From NCBI RefSeq assembly GCF_003073045.1, contig NC_037593.1:21388720-21452719 (forward strand): a DNA stretch of 64,000 bases, given 5' to 3'. The position numbers and the translations under genes are program-made. Shown one piece after another: positions 24,959 through 36,884 of the stretch (position 1 is its first letter; every line of letters starts with the position of its first letter). Under the pieces are notes generated by a model. The model did no database searches, had not been told where the DNA came from, and saw only the letters and a list, made by a program, of their open reading frames with translations. Origin of the DNA: Pomacea canaliculata. Lineage: Eukaryota; Mollusca; Gastropoda; Architaenioglossa; Ampullariidae.

Positions 24959-25141
24959 TCAAAGAAAGGTAATAGTGTCCTCGATCCAGTCAAGGAAGAA
25001 TTGAACCGAAGCATAAACTCCCGGAAGTCCGAGGCCTTCACAACCTGTTGGTCCTATGATATGGCTGGCGACGCCGATAACGGTGTGTCTCTCATCAGCA
25101 GCTGTTCCCAAGTTCCAGAAAAGTGGACCCCCAGAGTCCCC
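24959..25141 (-). CDS. Gene B last exon: catalytic serine, unusual pocket wall
   Basis: After the acceptor TTACCAG the exon starts with [13 protein letters not shown] and ends [11 protein letters not shown] and TGA. The pocket wall reads [12 protein letters not shown], then PGVYASV. Compared with gene A (SYGDGC) there are three extra residues, and His-Ile replaces Tyr-Gly at 215-216. Copy C has SYGVGPTGC at this place. The insertion is therefore older than the loss of Tyr-Gly, which is private to gene B. Confidence 0.8.
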   Translation of the reverse strand, partial: GDSGGPLFWNLGTAADERHTVIGVASHIIGPTGCEGLGLPGVYASVQFFLDWIEDTITFL

Positions 25142-27699
25142 CTGGTAAATGTACAACAGGTCAGGTATACTGCTCCCTGCCACTGTGTAGTAACTGTACA
25201 ACACTTACACACCTACAGTTCTATGGAATAACATCCTAAGTCATCGACTTGTGTGCCGAGTGCTGTCTGCGATAGGAAGAGTACTTATATTATTATATAC
25301 AAGTTTGTAACAATAATGTAGTCTGATCATGAAGCTGTCATACATAGCAAGATAAAATAATTTGCTTACGAAGATAAACTCAACATCAGCTAAAGCCGCG
25401 ATGCTTTACTCACATTACAAGAATCTTTGTCTTTCAGTTGATTGCCTATGGCACACACGGTCCCAACAGGTAAGTGGTAGAGGGTGTTGCGAGTGAAGCT
25501 GAGGAGCTGAGCGCACGTGTGGTGGTCAAAGACAGTCAACTGCACACTCAGCAGGGAGTCCGGAGCAGTTGGCGCTGAAACATTTTTGTGAAAAATGAAA
25601 GTGAGCATCCATTGTGGTTAGGAGTGACAAATATGACAATGAACATATTCTTTCAGTTCTTAAAAATGTTTCATCAAGGAAGGACCTGATAAGAAATGTG
25701 GGACAGATGATGTTTTTAATCAGCGATAATGGCGCCAACTTTCAACAATGTTTTCCCCTGTTCATAAACAAGCACATACATCTTATTTGTGATCGTCAGT
25801 AGATGACTGGAGATAATTAACCAAAACTCACTTCTGTGTGGATGCTGCAATGTCGACAATGACAAATAATGATTGAATAGAACCTCTCCCATTTAATAGT
25901 TTTGACAAATGCAAACATTTCGCATCCTATCTCTCTCTCATTTTGTGAACGAGCACAAGTAATTAATAATTAACAGCAAACAACGGAAGCAAGTTTTACA
26001 CATTTTGGTAACAAGTGAGATCACAAAAAAAATTGAAGTTGACATTTCAAGTTGTGATCGATATGTAGCCTATAATGATGTAAATTATCTCGATATAAGG
26101 TACGAGGACTTACTATGGGTGTTCCCCCAGCCTGCGACTATACCCTGCTCTGGAAGGGTGGCATCAGCAGTAGGATGACATACTTTCATCACTAGCTGGG
26201 TGGGCTCTAGAGACTGGTTCAGTTTCAGAATGGCGATGTCTTTTATTACGTCTATAAATTTAATCAAAAAAACTTTTCTTTTGCAGTTGAAGACAAATTA
26301 TTAATCAGTCTTTATTGTCTTACAAGGCAAACTCTAGGACAGAAGTTATACATATACAAACGAACATATAGTTACATATACACCTAATTTATAAACATAT
26401 ATATCCATAAAACGACATTTAACTTGCACGCACACCTACACGTGAAATTCCCCTAGAAAGATGTCGGTAATACCTAAGACCACGAGTCCTTATGTCTTTT
26501 AGTTAGAATGGGGATGACTGCTGGCACCACGGACCTCTGGTAACTATGGTACCGCGCACGTGACACTTGGCACCGCCCACAAAGCTGGTTTTAAACGTGA
26601 CCACGTGTCAGCTCTCTACCAGTCATGCTTTGTTATTCCTACAGTTTATCCGCGTGGTAGGCATGACACACTTCACACAAGGGGATGAGAGTATTAGTAT
26701 TTGCATCTAACAACTTTTAGTGATGTGTGTAAGAAACATTCAATTTACAGAAATGTTAAACACAACAAGTTCTTTAAACTCAACGAATCAGTGATTAACA
26801 CATGCATACTAGTCCATTCACAATCAAAGATATTTTACCTCAGTCTCTATGGTTTGTTTTTTCCTTTTACTAAAAACATTAGAGTCCGGAAGTGGGTGGA
26901 GGAAAAATGGAGATAAGCATTGTGAATGGTGGTTTACAATGAAGTGAATGTGTGAAAATTATATAGGCGTACACTACTATAGTAAAAAAATAAACACAGC
27001 ATGATGTAGCATTTACAAAACCTGATAATCAATGCAAAATGATTTCAGACTACACCATCATGCTGTGTCTCAACAGTCTCCTCATAAAGTTTATAAAAAG
27101 TGAATGGCAAGGTGAATGGTGATGCAACCTTCCGTGCTGTAGTTGACGTAGATGCGCCCCGCAGCGACCCCCACACGCTGCTCCCCAGGGTACCCTCCAT
27201 CGACATCAGACTCCCACTTGCCGGCAATGACCTCCAGCCCTGAGGTGTTCACCTCCCCGGTGAAGTTGTTCGTCAGAAACCTGTTCACAGTGTGTTTATG
27301 GTGTTCACAGTATTTTAAAAAGTGTAATTCGCGTTCTTTTCTCCAATAATAAGCCTGTTCTCATAACATTAGTCTCAATATTTAAGTTTTCATGCAATTT
27401 CAAATATTTTTCTAATCAACATGTTTGTTTTAAAAAAGGGGATAGCTACTCAGGAACGCAGTGAGCTGCAGTTAGAATGTGATCGTAATCCCAGATGGTG
27501 CCGCCGCAATAGAATCTTCCATCTCTCAACAACATGACGACCCACGGGTACTGTCCACGATGTACCTGCTGACCGCCTACTATTTTAGGAGCAGGGTACA
27601 GCTGTGACTGACCACAGATGGTGCCTACACAATTCAAAATTAAAAAAAAAATGTGCTGTAACCTTATTAGCTAACAAGTAAATGCGATTACACGTCTGC

Positions 27700-27731
<32 letters not shown>

Positions 27732-30700
27732 CTGTCGTTACTGAGTCAAACAATGTTTCCGCTCAACAACGCAAAACTTTTCAACTCACTGGATATCGGT
27801 GAGGGTCCTGCGATTGTGTCCTCACCAATGCTATTGACAGAAGTCTTCGGGTTGATGTTGCTGACACAGCTTTTGTCCTGTGTCGTCAGCAGGCGTGAGT
27901 AGCCTTCTTCGTAGGCGTTTTGTATGTCGCCCTCGGTCATCGACTCGCAGGTGACATTCAGGTTCACTAGAAGTAGTGTGTTTCCGCCGAACTTGCTAGA
28001 AACGTCAACGCATGTGTAAATAATAACAGATCCTTCTTATAAAAAAGATGTTACCAATGTGACAGAAGCTAGGCATCAACACAATCAAATTCAACATTTT
28101 AATTGAAAACAGTTTATCACTAAACAAATGTTAGAAAAATAATCTATAATCTTTCCTGGTCTTCAGTCTTTAGGCTCTTGTCTGTTATCCTTTATAAACT
28201 GCAAATCTCTCACTCCTCGCTCTTGTATCCACCACAGTGCGGCATCACTACATCACTACTACAGCACTATCACACATCATCACATCACAAATTGTAAATC
28301 TTCATGTCTGCATAAAGTTGTCTGACTATTATGAAAAAAACACTTTAGTTAACTTGTGTATCATGCAGAGCCGTCATCAAAGTAGTGAAGTATTGAGCGA
28401 TAAAAGAAAAGAAACAAATTTCAAGTAAAGAATAAGAAAACATGCCAGCCAACTCTCGTGACACGGTTTTCTAAGAATAGCCACATTCATTCATTTTAAC
28501 CTTTTTATTTCTACCACCTTCTAATTACCAAATTAATTGTCAAAACCTTTGAACGCTCATCATAAAACTCATTATCTTTGTAATTTTAAAATTTTGTTTT
28601 GACTTACACCATGTCTTTCGCCACACACGTTATACAAGAGGATCGTGAGCTGGACTGGAAGATCTTCTTCACCTGTGGCTCACAAAGTTCGAAACATTAA
28701 ACAAGACAACAGCAGCATGCAAACCTTGCCACAACATCATCTACCAACAGGAGCATGTTTGTATATATATATAATGGGCTGTCATTGCACTACCTGCTTC
28801 CTTTTGTGAAGTACTAGTCAATACCATCAATGTCACTGTATGTCATTTAGCTGCTGACAGTTCTCATTTCATTCCCAAAACAAAAACTGAGCGATTTGGT
28901 TGAGATTTGGAGATTGTACAAGTTGAAGATCGATCCCTAGCTGTGCCTTTTCGTCAGTTTTTACTTCTGGACAAAGAAGGATGCGCGTTAAGCTTGTGAT
29001 CGACATCAACATCAGTGCCAACCATGGTTCACCAAGCTCTGTGATGGTGATTTCCATCTCAGTGACCCTCCTGGTTTTTGGAGGGTCAACGAGGTTGATG
29101 ACATCGTACAAAAGGCATTGGTCGAATCAATCCCACGTGACACCACACGAGACATTGCAGGAACATTGAACGTTCTCCATTCAGGCCTTTACGACCACCT
29201 GAATAAGCTGGGATACAGACTCGATGTCTGGGTTAGTCGTGAACTCAAAGATGCTCACTTTACGGTTTATAAACATCTGCAATGTGTCCCAGGTCAGGAC
29301 ACTCTGTTCGTTCTCTGCTTGTGGCTCCTGCTTAGAGCACCGACTGACCTGTGGTATTGTCTCAGCTGTTGGCTCGGCGTCAAACACCAGTTACCCCCTA
29401 CCCCACCCCACCTCAAATAAAATTTGACCAAGAATCAGTTTGACAGCACCGTCAGTTCAAGGATTAGTTTAAAGAAAGAATGAATTAAAAAGTGATAAAT
29501 TGGACCAACAGGAATAACTGAACTCACGTTGAGTGTGGAAAACAACACCGACTCACAAACTCACTCACCAAGTAGTCAGCCTGTATTTTTCTCTCGTCGT
29601 ACACCTGACTGCTTGAGTTGTTCATGTCTGACGACCATGGCCAGAACAGCACAACATACGCCACAAAGTTGGCATCTGAGGTAACATCATTCCAGTAATG
29701 TAATTCCACTAAAACAATGCTATATATCTGATTTTTCCCTTTCAGAATTTATTATAGTATTTCACGTACATCAAACAGGATTTGTATCAGGTACCTGTTC
29801 TTATTGACAAAAGAAGCAAAATGATTCTGCTGGTTTCAAGAACTTTAAAAGCTAAAAGATATATAATGCCACTAGATATCGATGGATGTCGCCCCTCATG
29901 ATTTGCTGTAGTACTTGGTGCTAACAAACACTTTGCACATCTTATAACGATCTACTCCTATAGGTGCGATGGCGTCGCCACCTACCCTGACTGTAGTCCA
30001 GCCTGACTCCAGGTGAAGGGAAGCAACTCTCAGCTTCTGCTGTATTCCTTTTTTCTGTAAACACAGACAATAGGGCTGGATAGTCACGTGGTACATTTAA
30101 AAGGGAAATAACAATTAGGGTCTAGGGGGGCTGGTTGACAAGCCGAGACCCTATATGCAAGAACACAAGGAAAACCTACACGTGTCTCAAAGTGTTCTGA
30201 CTGACAACCACAGAATATAGCACCCTGACATGCACCCGCCAAATAACAGCCACACCCGCTTATTTAACCTCATGTTCAGAGGAAGACATCGTGAGGAAGA
30301 CAAGAACTGAACCCTACACCCTTACTTTCGTGGCGCATTCCGATAGAAACAGTAACAGCACAATACTCACTGCCAAAGTAAACAGAGACAGCGATGACCA
30401 CAGCGATGAGAGCGATGATTAGACATGCAATGAGTAGGTGGCGCCACGTCAATCCTTTGATGAATGTCCTGACTGATCTCTTTTGGGTGGAAGGACCTGC
30501 ACCAGAGTTTTGTATTTTTTACAAAAGTAACAGCAGTTTCAAACGAGGAACCTGTATGACTCAGTGGTCAAGTCAGAACTCACAGTCGCCAACTCACTAC
30601 AAATACTCACTGCTGCATGTTACTCACAGTGCAAACATCAACATAAAACGTGTTAACGAAAGCCGCGTAAACAAGTAAATAAGTATTTACTCTCATAAAG

Positions 30701-30863
30701 AAAAATTACGAAACTTGCCTGTTTATGAGTTATAGTTTTGTCTTTCTGGACGATAACATAAAGAATGCATTCCTACCTGTTGGAGGATTTCCCTGTTGAG
30801 GACGAGCGCGGACTGTCTCGTCTCCCAGGTCAGTAAAACTGAACGCCGTGTTGTTCATAATGT
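24959..30863 (-). CDS. Gene B: SEA-domain type II transmembrane serine protease with altered S1 pocket
   Basis: Paralogue of gene A in the next tandem unit. Ten exons give 464 residues in one frame: 30777-30858 (ATG), 30371-30496, 29569-29675, 28608-28672, 27790-27995, 27450-27624, 27129-27280, 26114-26251, 25414-25574 and 24959-25141 (stop TGA). All intron phases equal those of gene A. The tail starts [11 protein letters not shown] and carries [10 protein letters not shown] before the membrane segment (about 48-68). A SEA-like region follows, then TICGQ, activation at PK|IVGG (209/210), H250, D309 and S407. Asp189 is kept (DKDSCN), but the segment before Cys220 reads SHIIGPTGC. That replaces Gly216, so substrate range may differ from gene A. 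The donors GTTGCA (after 27129) and GTAGCT (after 27450) are weak but match the gene A positions. Confidence 0.83.
27450..27624 (-). CDS. Gene B exon 6: activation site and catalytic histidine
   Basis: The exon encodes [14 protein letters not shown], then [23 protein letters not shown] and LTAAHC. Compared with gene A it is three codons shorter in the loop before CGG. The acceptor is GTGTAG and the exon ends in phase 2 at GA|GTAGCT. Everything needed for zymogen cleavage and the catalytic histidine is present. Confidence 0.83.
27790..29675 (-). CDS. Gene B exons 3-5: SEA domain
   Basis: Exons 29569-29675, 28608-28672 and 27790-27995 match gene A in length (107, 65 and 206 versus 218 bases) and phase. 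Visible segments are [25 protein letters not shown] and [14 protein letters not shown]. The acceptor chosen for exon 3 (CCTCAG before 29675) agrees with gene A. An in-frame TTTTAG a little further upstream would add about a dozen residues. A mariner remnant lies in the intron between exons 3 and 4. Confidence 0.68.
29013..29265 (+). mobile_element. mariner transposase fragment
   Basis: The frame reads [44 protein letters not shown] and [17 protein letters not shown]. This matches the paired helix-turn-helix region of mariner transposases (WF-KF--GDF-L, then VE--P--TTRELA and KLG---RLDVWVPHEL). No catalytic D,D(34)D part or terminal repeats were found. It lies in gene B intron 3. Confidence 0.7.
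29896..30054 (-). CDS. Orphan exon-like frame in gene B intron 2
   Basis: An acceptor TTTACAG precedes a 52-codon frame ending in TGA. The frame contains [23 protein letters not shown] and MCKVF. It lies between membrane exon 2 and SEA exon 3 of gene B. Joined to exon 2 (phase 1) it would be read in another frame, so it is not a simple alternative exon of gene B. No family is recognised. Confidence 0.2.
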   Translation of the reverse strand, partial: KKGIQQKLRVASLHLESGWTTVRVGGDAIAPIGVDRYKMCKVFVSTKYYSKS

Positions 30864-30889
30864 CTGGAAGATTTCGATGTTTATACTAT

Positions 30890-31045
30890 GACTGCACGCT
30901 GAGACACTGAGACACTACACACTGCCACACTGCCACACTGACACACTGACACACTGTCACACTGACACACTGACACACTGCCACACTGTCACACTGTCAC
31001 ACTGCCACACTGACAGACTGTCACACTGACACACTGACAAAGACA
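30890..31045. repeat. Decamer-like repeat CACACTG(A/C/T)
   Basis: About fifteen units of CACTGACA/CACTGCCA/CACTGTCA directly upstream of gene B first coding exon. Confidence 0.9.
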
Positions 31046-31179
31046 AGCTCGAGGGACTTGACATACTTTCGCAAACAGATGAACGCACAAGATTAGCAGA
31101 CATAGAAAAAATAAATAATAGTGGTGATGATGAGGATGATGATGAGGAGGAGGAGGATGAGGATGATGGCAACTTATAA

Positions 31180-31440
31180 CAAGTAGCATCATGAGCAGAC
31201 CAGTAATGATAAATGAAAGATGAAGCCAGTGGACAGGGAGGTACATACAGGTGAGTTCTGGACTTGCTGAAGCTTATCAGTGAGGTACCGTGGACAGCCA
31301 GCATGAAGAGAGTCGCACTAGTCAAATGAGCAGATGAGAATGTTGGTGTTTGAGATGGACAGAGCATGGCAGAGCTCATAGTATGCAGCTCGACATTGTG
31401 AGAAACAAGCTCATCAAGAGACATGTGAGCAGACATTATG
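31180..31440 (-). mobile_element. LINE polymerase relic of the same family, opposite strand
   Basis: Minus-strand frame MSAHMSLDELVSHNV, then SSAHLTSA, VHGTSLISFSKS. It aligns with the relic at 22800-23010, including the frame-shifted VHGTSL part. An independent insertion is inferred. It lies upstream of gene B exon 1. Confidence 0.5.
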
Positions 31441-31574
31441 TAACCTCACCTACGTGCGGACGTAACAAAAGGAACATTGGCATCGCCCACCTGAACAGAG
31501 ACAGGCAGTCAAGGGTAATCTCTGGCTCTCCCTTTTGAAAAACAAAAATAAAAATTTGGCTTTTTCCTCTTTTA

Positions 31575-31680
31575 GTTTTAACTGACAAGGGCAAGCTCAC
31601 CGAATCTTTCGTAATGAAGACCGGCGTAAGACAGGGTTGCATATTATCACCGACAATCTTTCTGTTGGTCATTGTCATGA
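31575..31680 (+). mobile_element. Reverse transcriptase fragment (RTE-like)
   Basis: The frame TGVRQGCILSPTIFLLVIVM carries the GVRQGCILSP motif of non-LTR reverse transcriptases. It is cut off right at the palindrome GAACCAGCCTGGTTC (31679-31693). Confidence 0.55.
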
Positions 31681-33120
31681 ACCAGCCTGGTTCAAGGCCA
31701 GAAAACAGGGTCGGACTAGTAATAGAAACATTAAAGAGGGACAGTTGGTACCCTGAGGGGATACCCGGCTGAGTGGACAATAGGGGTAAAGATGTTATCT
31801 CCCTTTGTGTTAGCTGAGCCTGGGAATCAAGGCAGCTTACGAAATGAGGGCCGCAGGCATCACTTCACAGGTACGTTAATTCACGTGTGCTAATGGAAAG
31901 GCCAGTACACTCGGCCGTGAGAACAGCGTTTGTTTTCTTTACCACCGACTGGACACCGGTGCCGAATAGGGGAGCTAGACTTAGCGTCGCGACAGTCGGA
32001 GGTTGGTGTGGCCGACCGTGGGAAGTTGAGCGGTGGATAGATGATGGGTACCCCGAGTATAGCGCGATGGGGTGTAGTCCCTCTAGTCAGGGTTCGATAG
32101 CGTCAGAACTAGTTCGATAGAATTGAAAGGGGCCACGTGGCCCGGTAGTATATAAGCTAGAACCGAAGTGTAGTCGAGGCTTTTTCCCACGTGTTCCAGC
32201 AGAGACGTAGTCTCTGAGTGATTGTCAGTCGCAGGCAGCAGGTCTGAAATAGGGAAGCCCGTTCAGTCAGAACGTATCACTCACTACCTGCTGGCACTTG
32301 TGATCTGGTGGAGTAGAGAGGAGAGTGTGCGCTGTAACCAAGGATTGATTCTCCCAACGACAAGTGAGGGAGTTAACTGTGTCCGGCAGCAAGACTTGCG
32401 AGGCAGCGGTTGGCAGACCCCACCGTGCGACCGGTCCAGTTGTGGTCATCTACAGAACAGCCTACAGTCATCTATACTGCGAGAATCGTCGCTGCACCCA
32501 GTGCCTGGGGCAATTGTGGTGGGACAGTGACAAGAAGTCTGGAAGACCAGGTGCATGCAGGCAGCTGCACCCATCTTCAGGGAACAACGACTTTCAGTCC
32601 AGAAGTCAGCTCTACTACGAGCATCGTCGCTGCATCCATTGCCTGGGGCAACTGGGTGGGACAGTGATAAGAAATCGTCTAGGAGACCAGATGTACGCAG
32701 CCAGCTACACCCATCTCCAGGAAGCAACAAGCGAAGTAGTCGAGTGGGACTATCAGCACGATATTATTTCAAGACTGTGAATTGTGGGTCAGGGACGGAC
32801 CGCGTGTCCGGACCTATGTGCAGATACGTGCAGATACGTAACATCAAACCATCTCCTAAATTCATTGTTGTTTAAGTGTCTTCATGTCAACCTAATTTGC
32901 TTTTGTTTAATTATAATCTTTTACGTGTACACTGTCTTGTCAGTTGAGTGTTTGCGCACGCGGGTGTGACTGCTAGTCAGGACGGGTGCGGACGTGCGTA
33001 CGGGCGGGCGAGTGTGTGTGAGGGTGAAAGCCGGGTGGAGCGAGCCAGCTAAAAAGACCCCTTTCCCCTCGGGCTAGTCAGGCCAGCCTTCTCCCAGCCT
33101 AGTAGTTACGTCACAGTCAT
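31676..33120 (+). mobile_element. GC-rich LTR-like or promoter-like block
   Basis: Composition changes sharply from the neighbours. It contains a TATA-like TATATAAG at 32149-32156, GGCCACGTGGCC just before it, and a CpG-rich end near 33000. A 138-bp tandem repeat lies inside. Its left end recurs next to the assembly gap (about 45790). A solo LTR or nonautonomous element fits, but no paired copy or target duplication was found. Confidence 0.35.
32474..32730. repeat. 138-bp tandem duplication
   Basis: Two units start ATCGTCGCTGCA at 32485 and 32623. Both contain GCCTGGGGCAA, GTGGGACAGTGA, GACCAG and CACCCATCT. They have diverged by scattered substitutions and small indels. Confidence 0.8.
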
Positions 33121-34359
33121 AGACTCTAGTATGCGCACGACACCTCACACACACTCACAAACACTCCTCACACATACCTCATAACCTCGCACACATACGT
33201 CATACACAGCTCTCTCATACACACCTCACACACTCACACACAGTGCTGTCAGCCCAACTACCGTGAGAATAAAGGCCGATGAGCTGGTGTCACACCAGAC
33301 AGATGTGTGTCGTGGTTGAGTTACGACTGAAGGCACGACACACGCTGTGACACACACACACCAGCAACGTGCAAACAATATACTGTACATGTACCTGAGG
33401 TGAGTAACGGGTGGGGACAGGTACAGAAGGGAAACACGATGGTGGCAAGACAGCGGGGTGTTTCGTAATATCACTTCATGTGTTCGTCGGGGAACAAAGC
33501 TGTCTTGCAATTCTTTTCAGCTGCGATACGTGAGCGCACTGGAGCAGGGTATGAGGTTGTCAAGACACAGCAGGCACCCGGCACAGAAAACACCCGCAGT
33601 CTGCAGCCACGTGATGAGACAGCGACACGCATACTGATAATAGTACAGATGAACAGCGGGAATAACAGATAAACAGGCACACACACACACAGAAAAGAGG
33701 TGTCGTAGTTACACACACCACCTCCAAGTGAGAAGCGGTAACACATTACAGCCTACTATAAATGTTATTCTTCTGGTCAAGTGTCGACTAAACCTTGTCC
33801 AGTGTGTCCATGTTTGTCTGATGTTGTTGTTTACCTTTAAAGCAAACCTTTGGTAAACAGACATTACACAACGCGTCCAATTATAAATACATGTGACTAG
33901 CGACAGTGTAGAGGGCGCTGCTATCAGCACTACAGAACATGTAACATAGACGGAGGTTGTCCATACCTTTCATGTCCCCATCGAAACTCCCCTCAGTAGT
34001 GTATTCCCCACTCCCCATCGTATCTCCCATGACAGCAGATGGAAGGCAACCGTAGTCACCTCATACTCTCGTTCTATCCCACACCCTCGAGGGGTCTAGC
34101 TAGGAAGTGGGCATCACGCAGGCAGAGAAAATGGACAAAGGTTATAGCCACTGAGCCATTGAGAGGTTCACTGTCATACTTTACTCAACATTTTTCTGTT
34201 TTTGTAGTTTTCTCATCTTTGACAGAAGGGACCACAATAACTTTCGCTATATACTAAACTTTAATTTGCTGTAAGCAGTCTACGGATTTAAAAAAACTAA
34301 AGAGGCCAAGTTGAGAAACAGTTTCTCCATCTAACGGCAGCCAGTACTTTCTGCTTAGC

Positions 34360-36253
34360 AAACACTACAATACACTACAAACACTACAATACACTACATA
34401 CACTACAATACACTACAAACACTACAATACACTACAAACACTACAAACACTACAATACACTACAAACACTACAATACACTACAAACACTACAATACACTA
34501 CATACACTACAAACACTACAATACACTACATACACTACAAACACTACAATACACTACATACACTACAAACACTACAATACACTACAAACACTACAATACA
34601 CTACAAACACTACAATACACTACAAACACTACAACACTACAATACACTACAAACACTAAATACACTACAACTACAATACACTACAATACACTACAAACAC
34701 TACAAACACTACAACTACAATACACTACAAACACTACAATACACTACAATACACTACAATACACTACAAACACTACAAACACTACAATACACTACAAACA
34801 CTACAATACACTACAAACACTACAAACACTACAAACACTACAATACACTACAATACACTACAATACACTACAATACACTACAAACACTACAAACACTACA
34901 ATACACTACAAACACTACAAACACTACAACACTACAATACACTACAAACACTACAATACACTACAAACACTACAAACACTACAATACACTACAACATACA
35001 CTACAAACACTACAATACACTACAATACACTACAAAACACTACAAACACTACAATACACTACAAACACTACAATACACTACATACACTACAAACACTACA
35101 ATACACTACATACACTACAAACACTACAATACAAACACTACAATACACACTACAAACACTACAATACACTACATACACTACAAACACTACAATACACTAC
35201 AAACACTACAATACAAACACTACAAACACTACAATACACTACAATACACTACAAACACTACAAACACTACAAACACTACACACTACAAACACTACAATAC
35301 ACTACAATACACTACAATACACTACAATACACTACAAACACTACAAACACTACAATACACTACAATACACTACAAACACTACAAACACTACAATACACTA
35401 CAAACACTACAATACACTACAATACACTACAAACACTACAAACACACTACAAACACTACAATACACTACAAACACTACAATACAATACACTACAAACACT
35501 ACAATACACTACAATACACTACAAACACTACAAACACTACAAACACTACAAACACTACAATACACTACAAACACTACAAACACTACAATACACTACAAAT
35601 ACACTACAATACACTACAATACACTTCAATACACTACAAACACTACAAACACTACAAACACTACAATACACTACAATACACTACAATACACTACAAACAC
35701 TACAATACACTACAATACACTACAAACACTACAAACACTACAATACATACACATACAAACACTACAAACACTACAATACACTACAATACACTACAAACAC
35801 TACAAACACTACAATACACTACAATACACTACAAACACTACAAACACTACAATACACTACAATACACTACAAACACTACAAACACTACAATACACTACAA
35901 TACACTACAAACACTACAAACACTACAATACACTACAAACACTACAAACACTACAATACACTACAATACACACACTACAAACACTACAATACACTACAAT
36001 ACACTACAATACACTACAAACACTACAAACACTACAATACACTACAATACACTACAAACACTACAAACACTACAATACACTACAATACACTACAAACACT
36101 ACAAACACTACAAACACTACAATACACTACAATACACTACAAACACTACAATACACTACAATACACTACAAACACTACAAACACTACAAACACTACAATA
36201 CACTACAATACACTACAAACACTACAAACACTACAATACACTACAATACACTC
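34360..36253. repeat. 1.9-kb satellite of mixed 9/10-bp units
   Basis: An irregular array of ACACTACAA and ACACTACAAT units. At the paralogous site (about 478-500) only a single AACACTGTAAAATACACTCAGG-like stretch exists. The array expanded exactly between conserved flanks (ACTTTCT on the left, CACTCAGGT and the leader donor on the right). Confidence 0.95.
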
Positions 36254-36264
36254 AGGTAACTTAC

Positions 36265-36440
36265 CTTTGTCAGAGCTCGCGTGTGGAAAGACACAAACTT
36301 CAGTCAGCCCCGCGCCCAGGTTTGCAGACAAGATACAAAGTTTCATCTGAGCCTTGAATAGACTTTTCGACACTAAGATTGCTTTACAAGCGACTATTGG
36401 ATTCCCACAATTAATGAAACTTAACCCCTTCACTGTCAGC
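36265..36440 (-). other. Putative leader exon upstream of gene B
   Basis: The sequence ending GAGCTCTGACAAAG before the donor GTAAGTTACCTGAG is homologous to 510-680 at the left edge of the window, where the donor is GTAAGTGACCTGAG. The splice site is kept while small insertions break any shared reading frame. It therefore looks like an untranslated leader exon. The upstream end is not defined; homology fades near 36440. Confidence 0.4.
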
Positions 36441-36736
36441 CAGGCGGACAGCCTTAAATACAACTTGTTAAACATGTGCTGTCGACATTTCACGCTTTAG
36501 GAGAAATACTGAAACATCAAAATGTTCTACAAACACAGTGTCACGTGGTAGCTTAATGAGGCAGTAATCATCGTGTAATTAGTGTGTAGGTGGCTTGTCG
36601 ACAAGCCCGAGGGCCTTTAGTCAAGAAAGGGTTAGTGTATGTGCCAGTGTACAGGTGGTGTGGGAGGTAGGAGCGCTGACGTGTTATACTTGGAAGACAG
36701 CCTTAAGTGGTTACAGTCGGCCAAGCGAGACCAGCG

Positions 36737-36884
36737 ACTGGCACTACCTGTGAGAGGACTGACACTACCTGTGAGAGGACTGGCACTACCTGTGAGAGGA
36801 CTGACACTACCTGTGAGAGGACTGACACTACCTGTGAGAGGACTGGCACTACCTGTGAGAGGACTGGCACTACCTGTGAGAGGA
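36737..36884. repeat. 21-bp minisatellite, 7 units
   Basis: Seven units of GCACTACCTGTGAGAGGACTG with G/A alternation at the second position. The homologous site at 13497-13515 has a single unit. Confidence 0.92.

Noticed and set aside
32364..32875. Cys-rich repeat protein upstream of gene B
   Set aside because: The frame depends on the 138-bp tandem unit, and indels between units change the reading frame.
34360..36253. CRISPR array
   Set aside because: Units are 9-10 bp with no spacers; the window is eukaryotic and the structure is a simple satellite.
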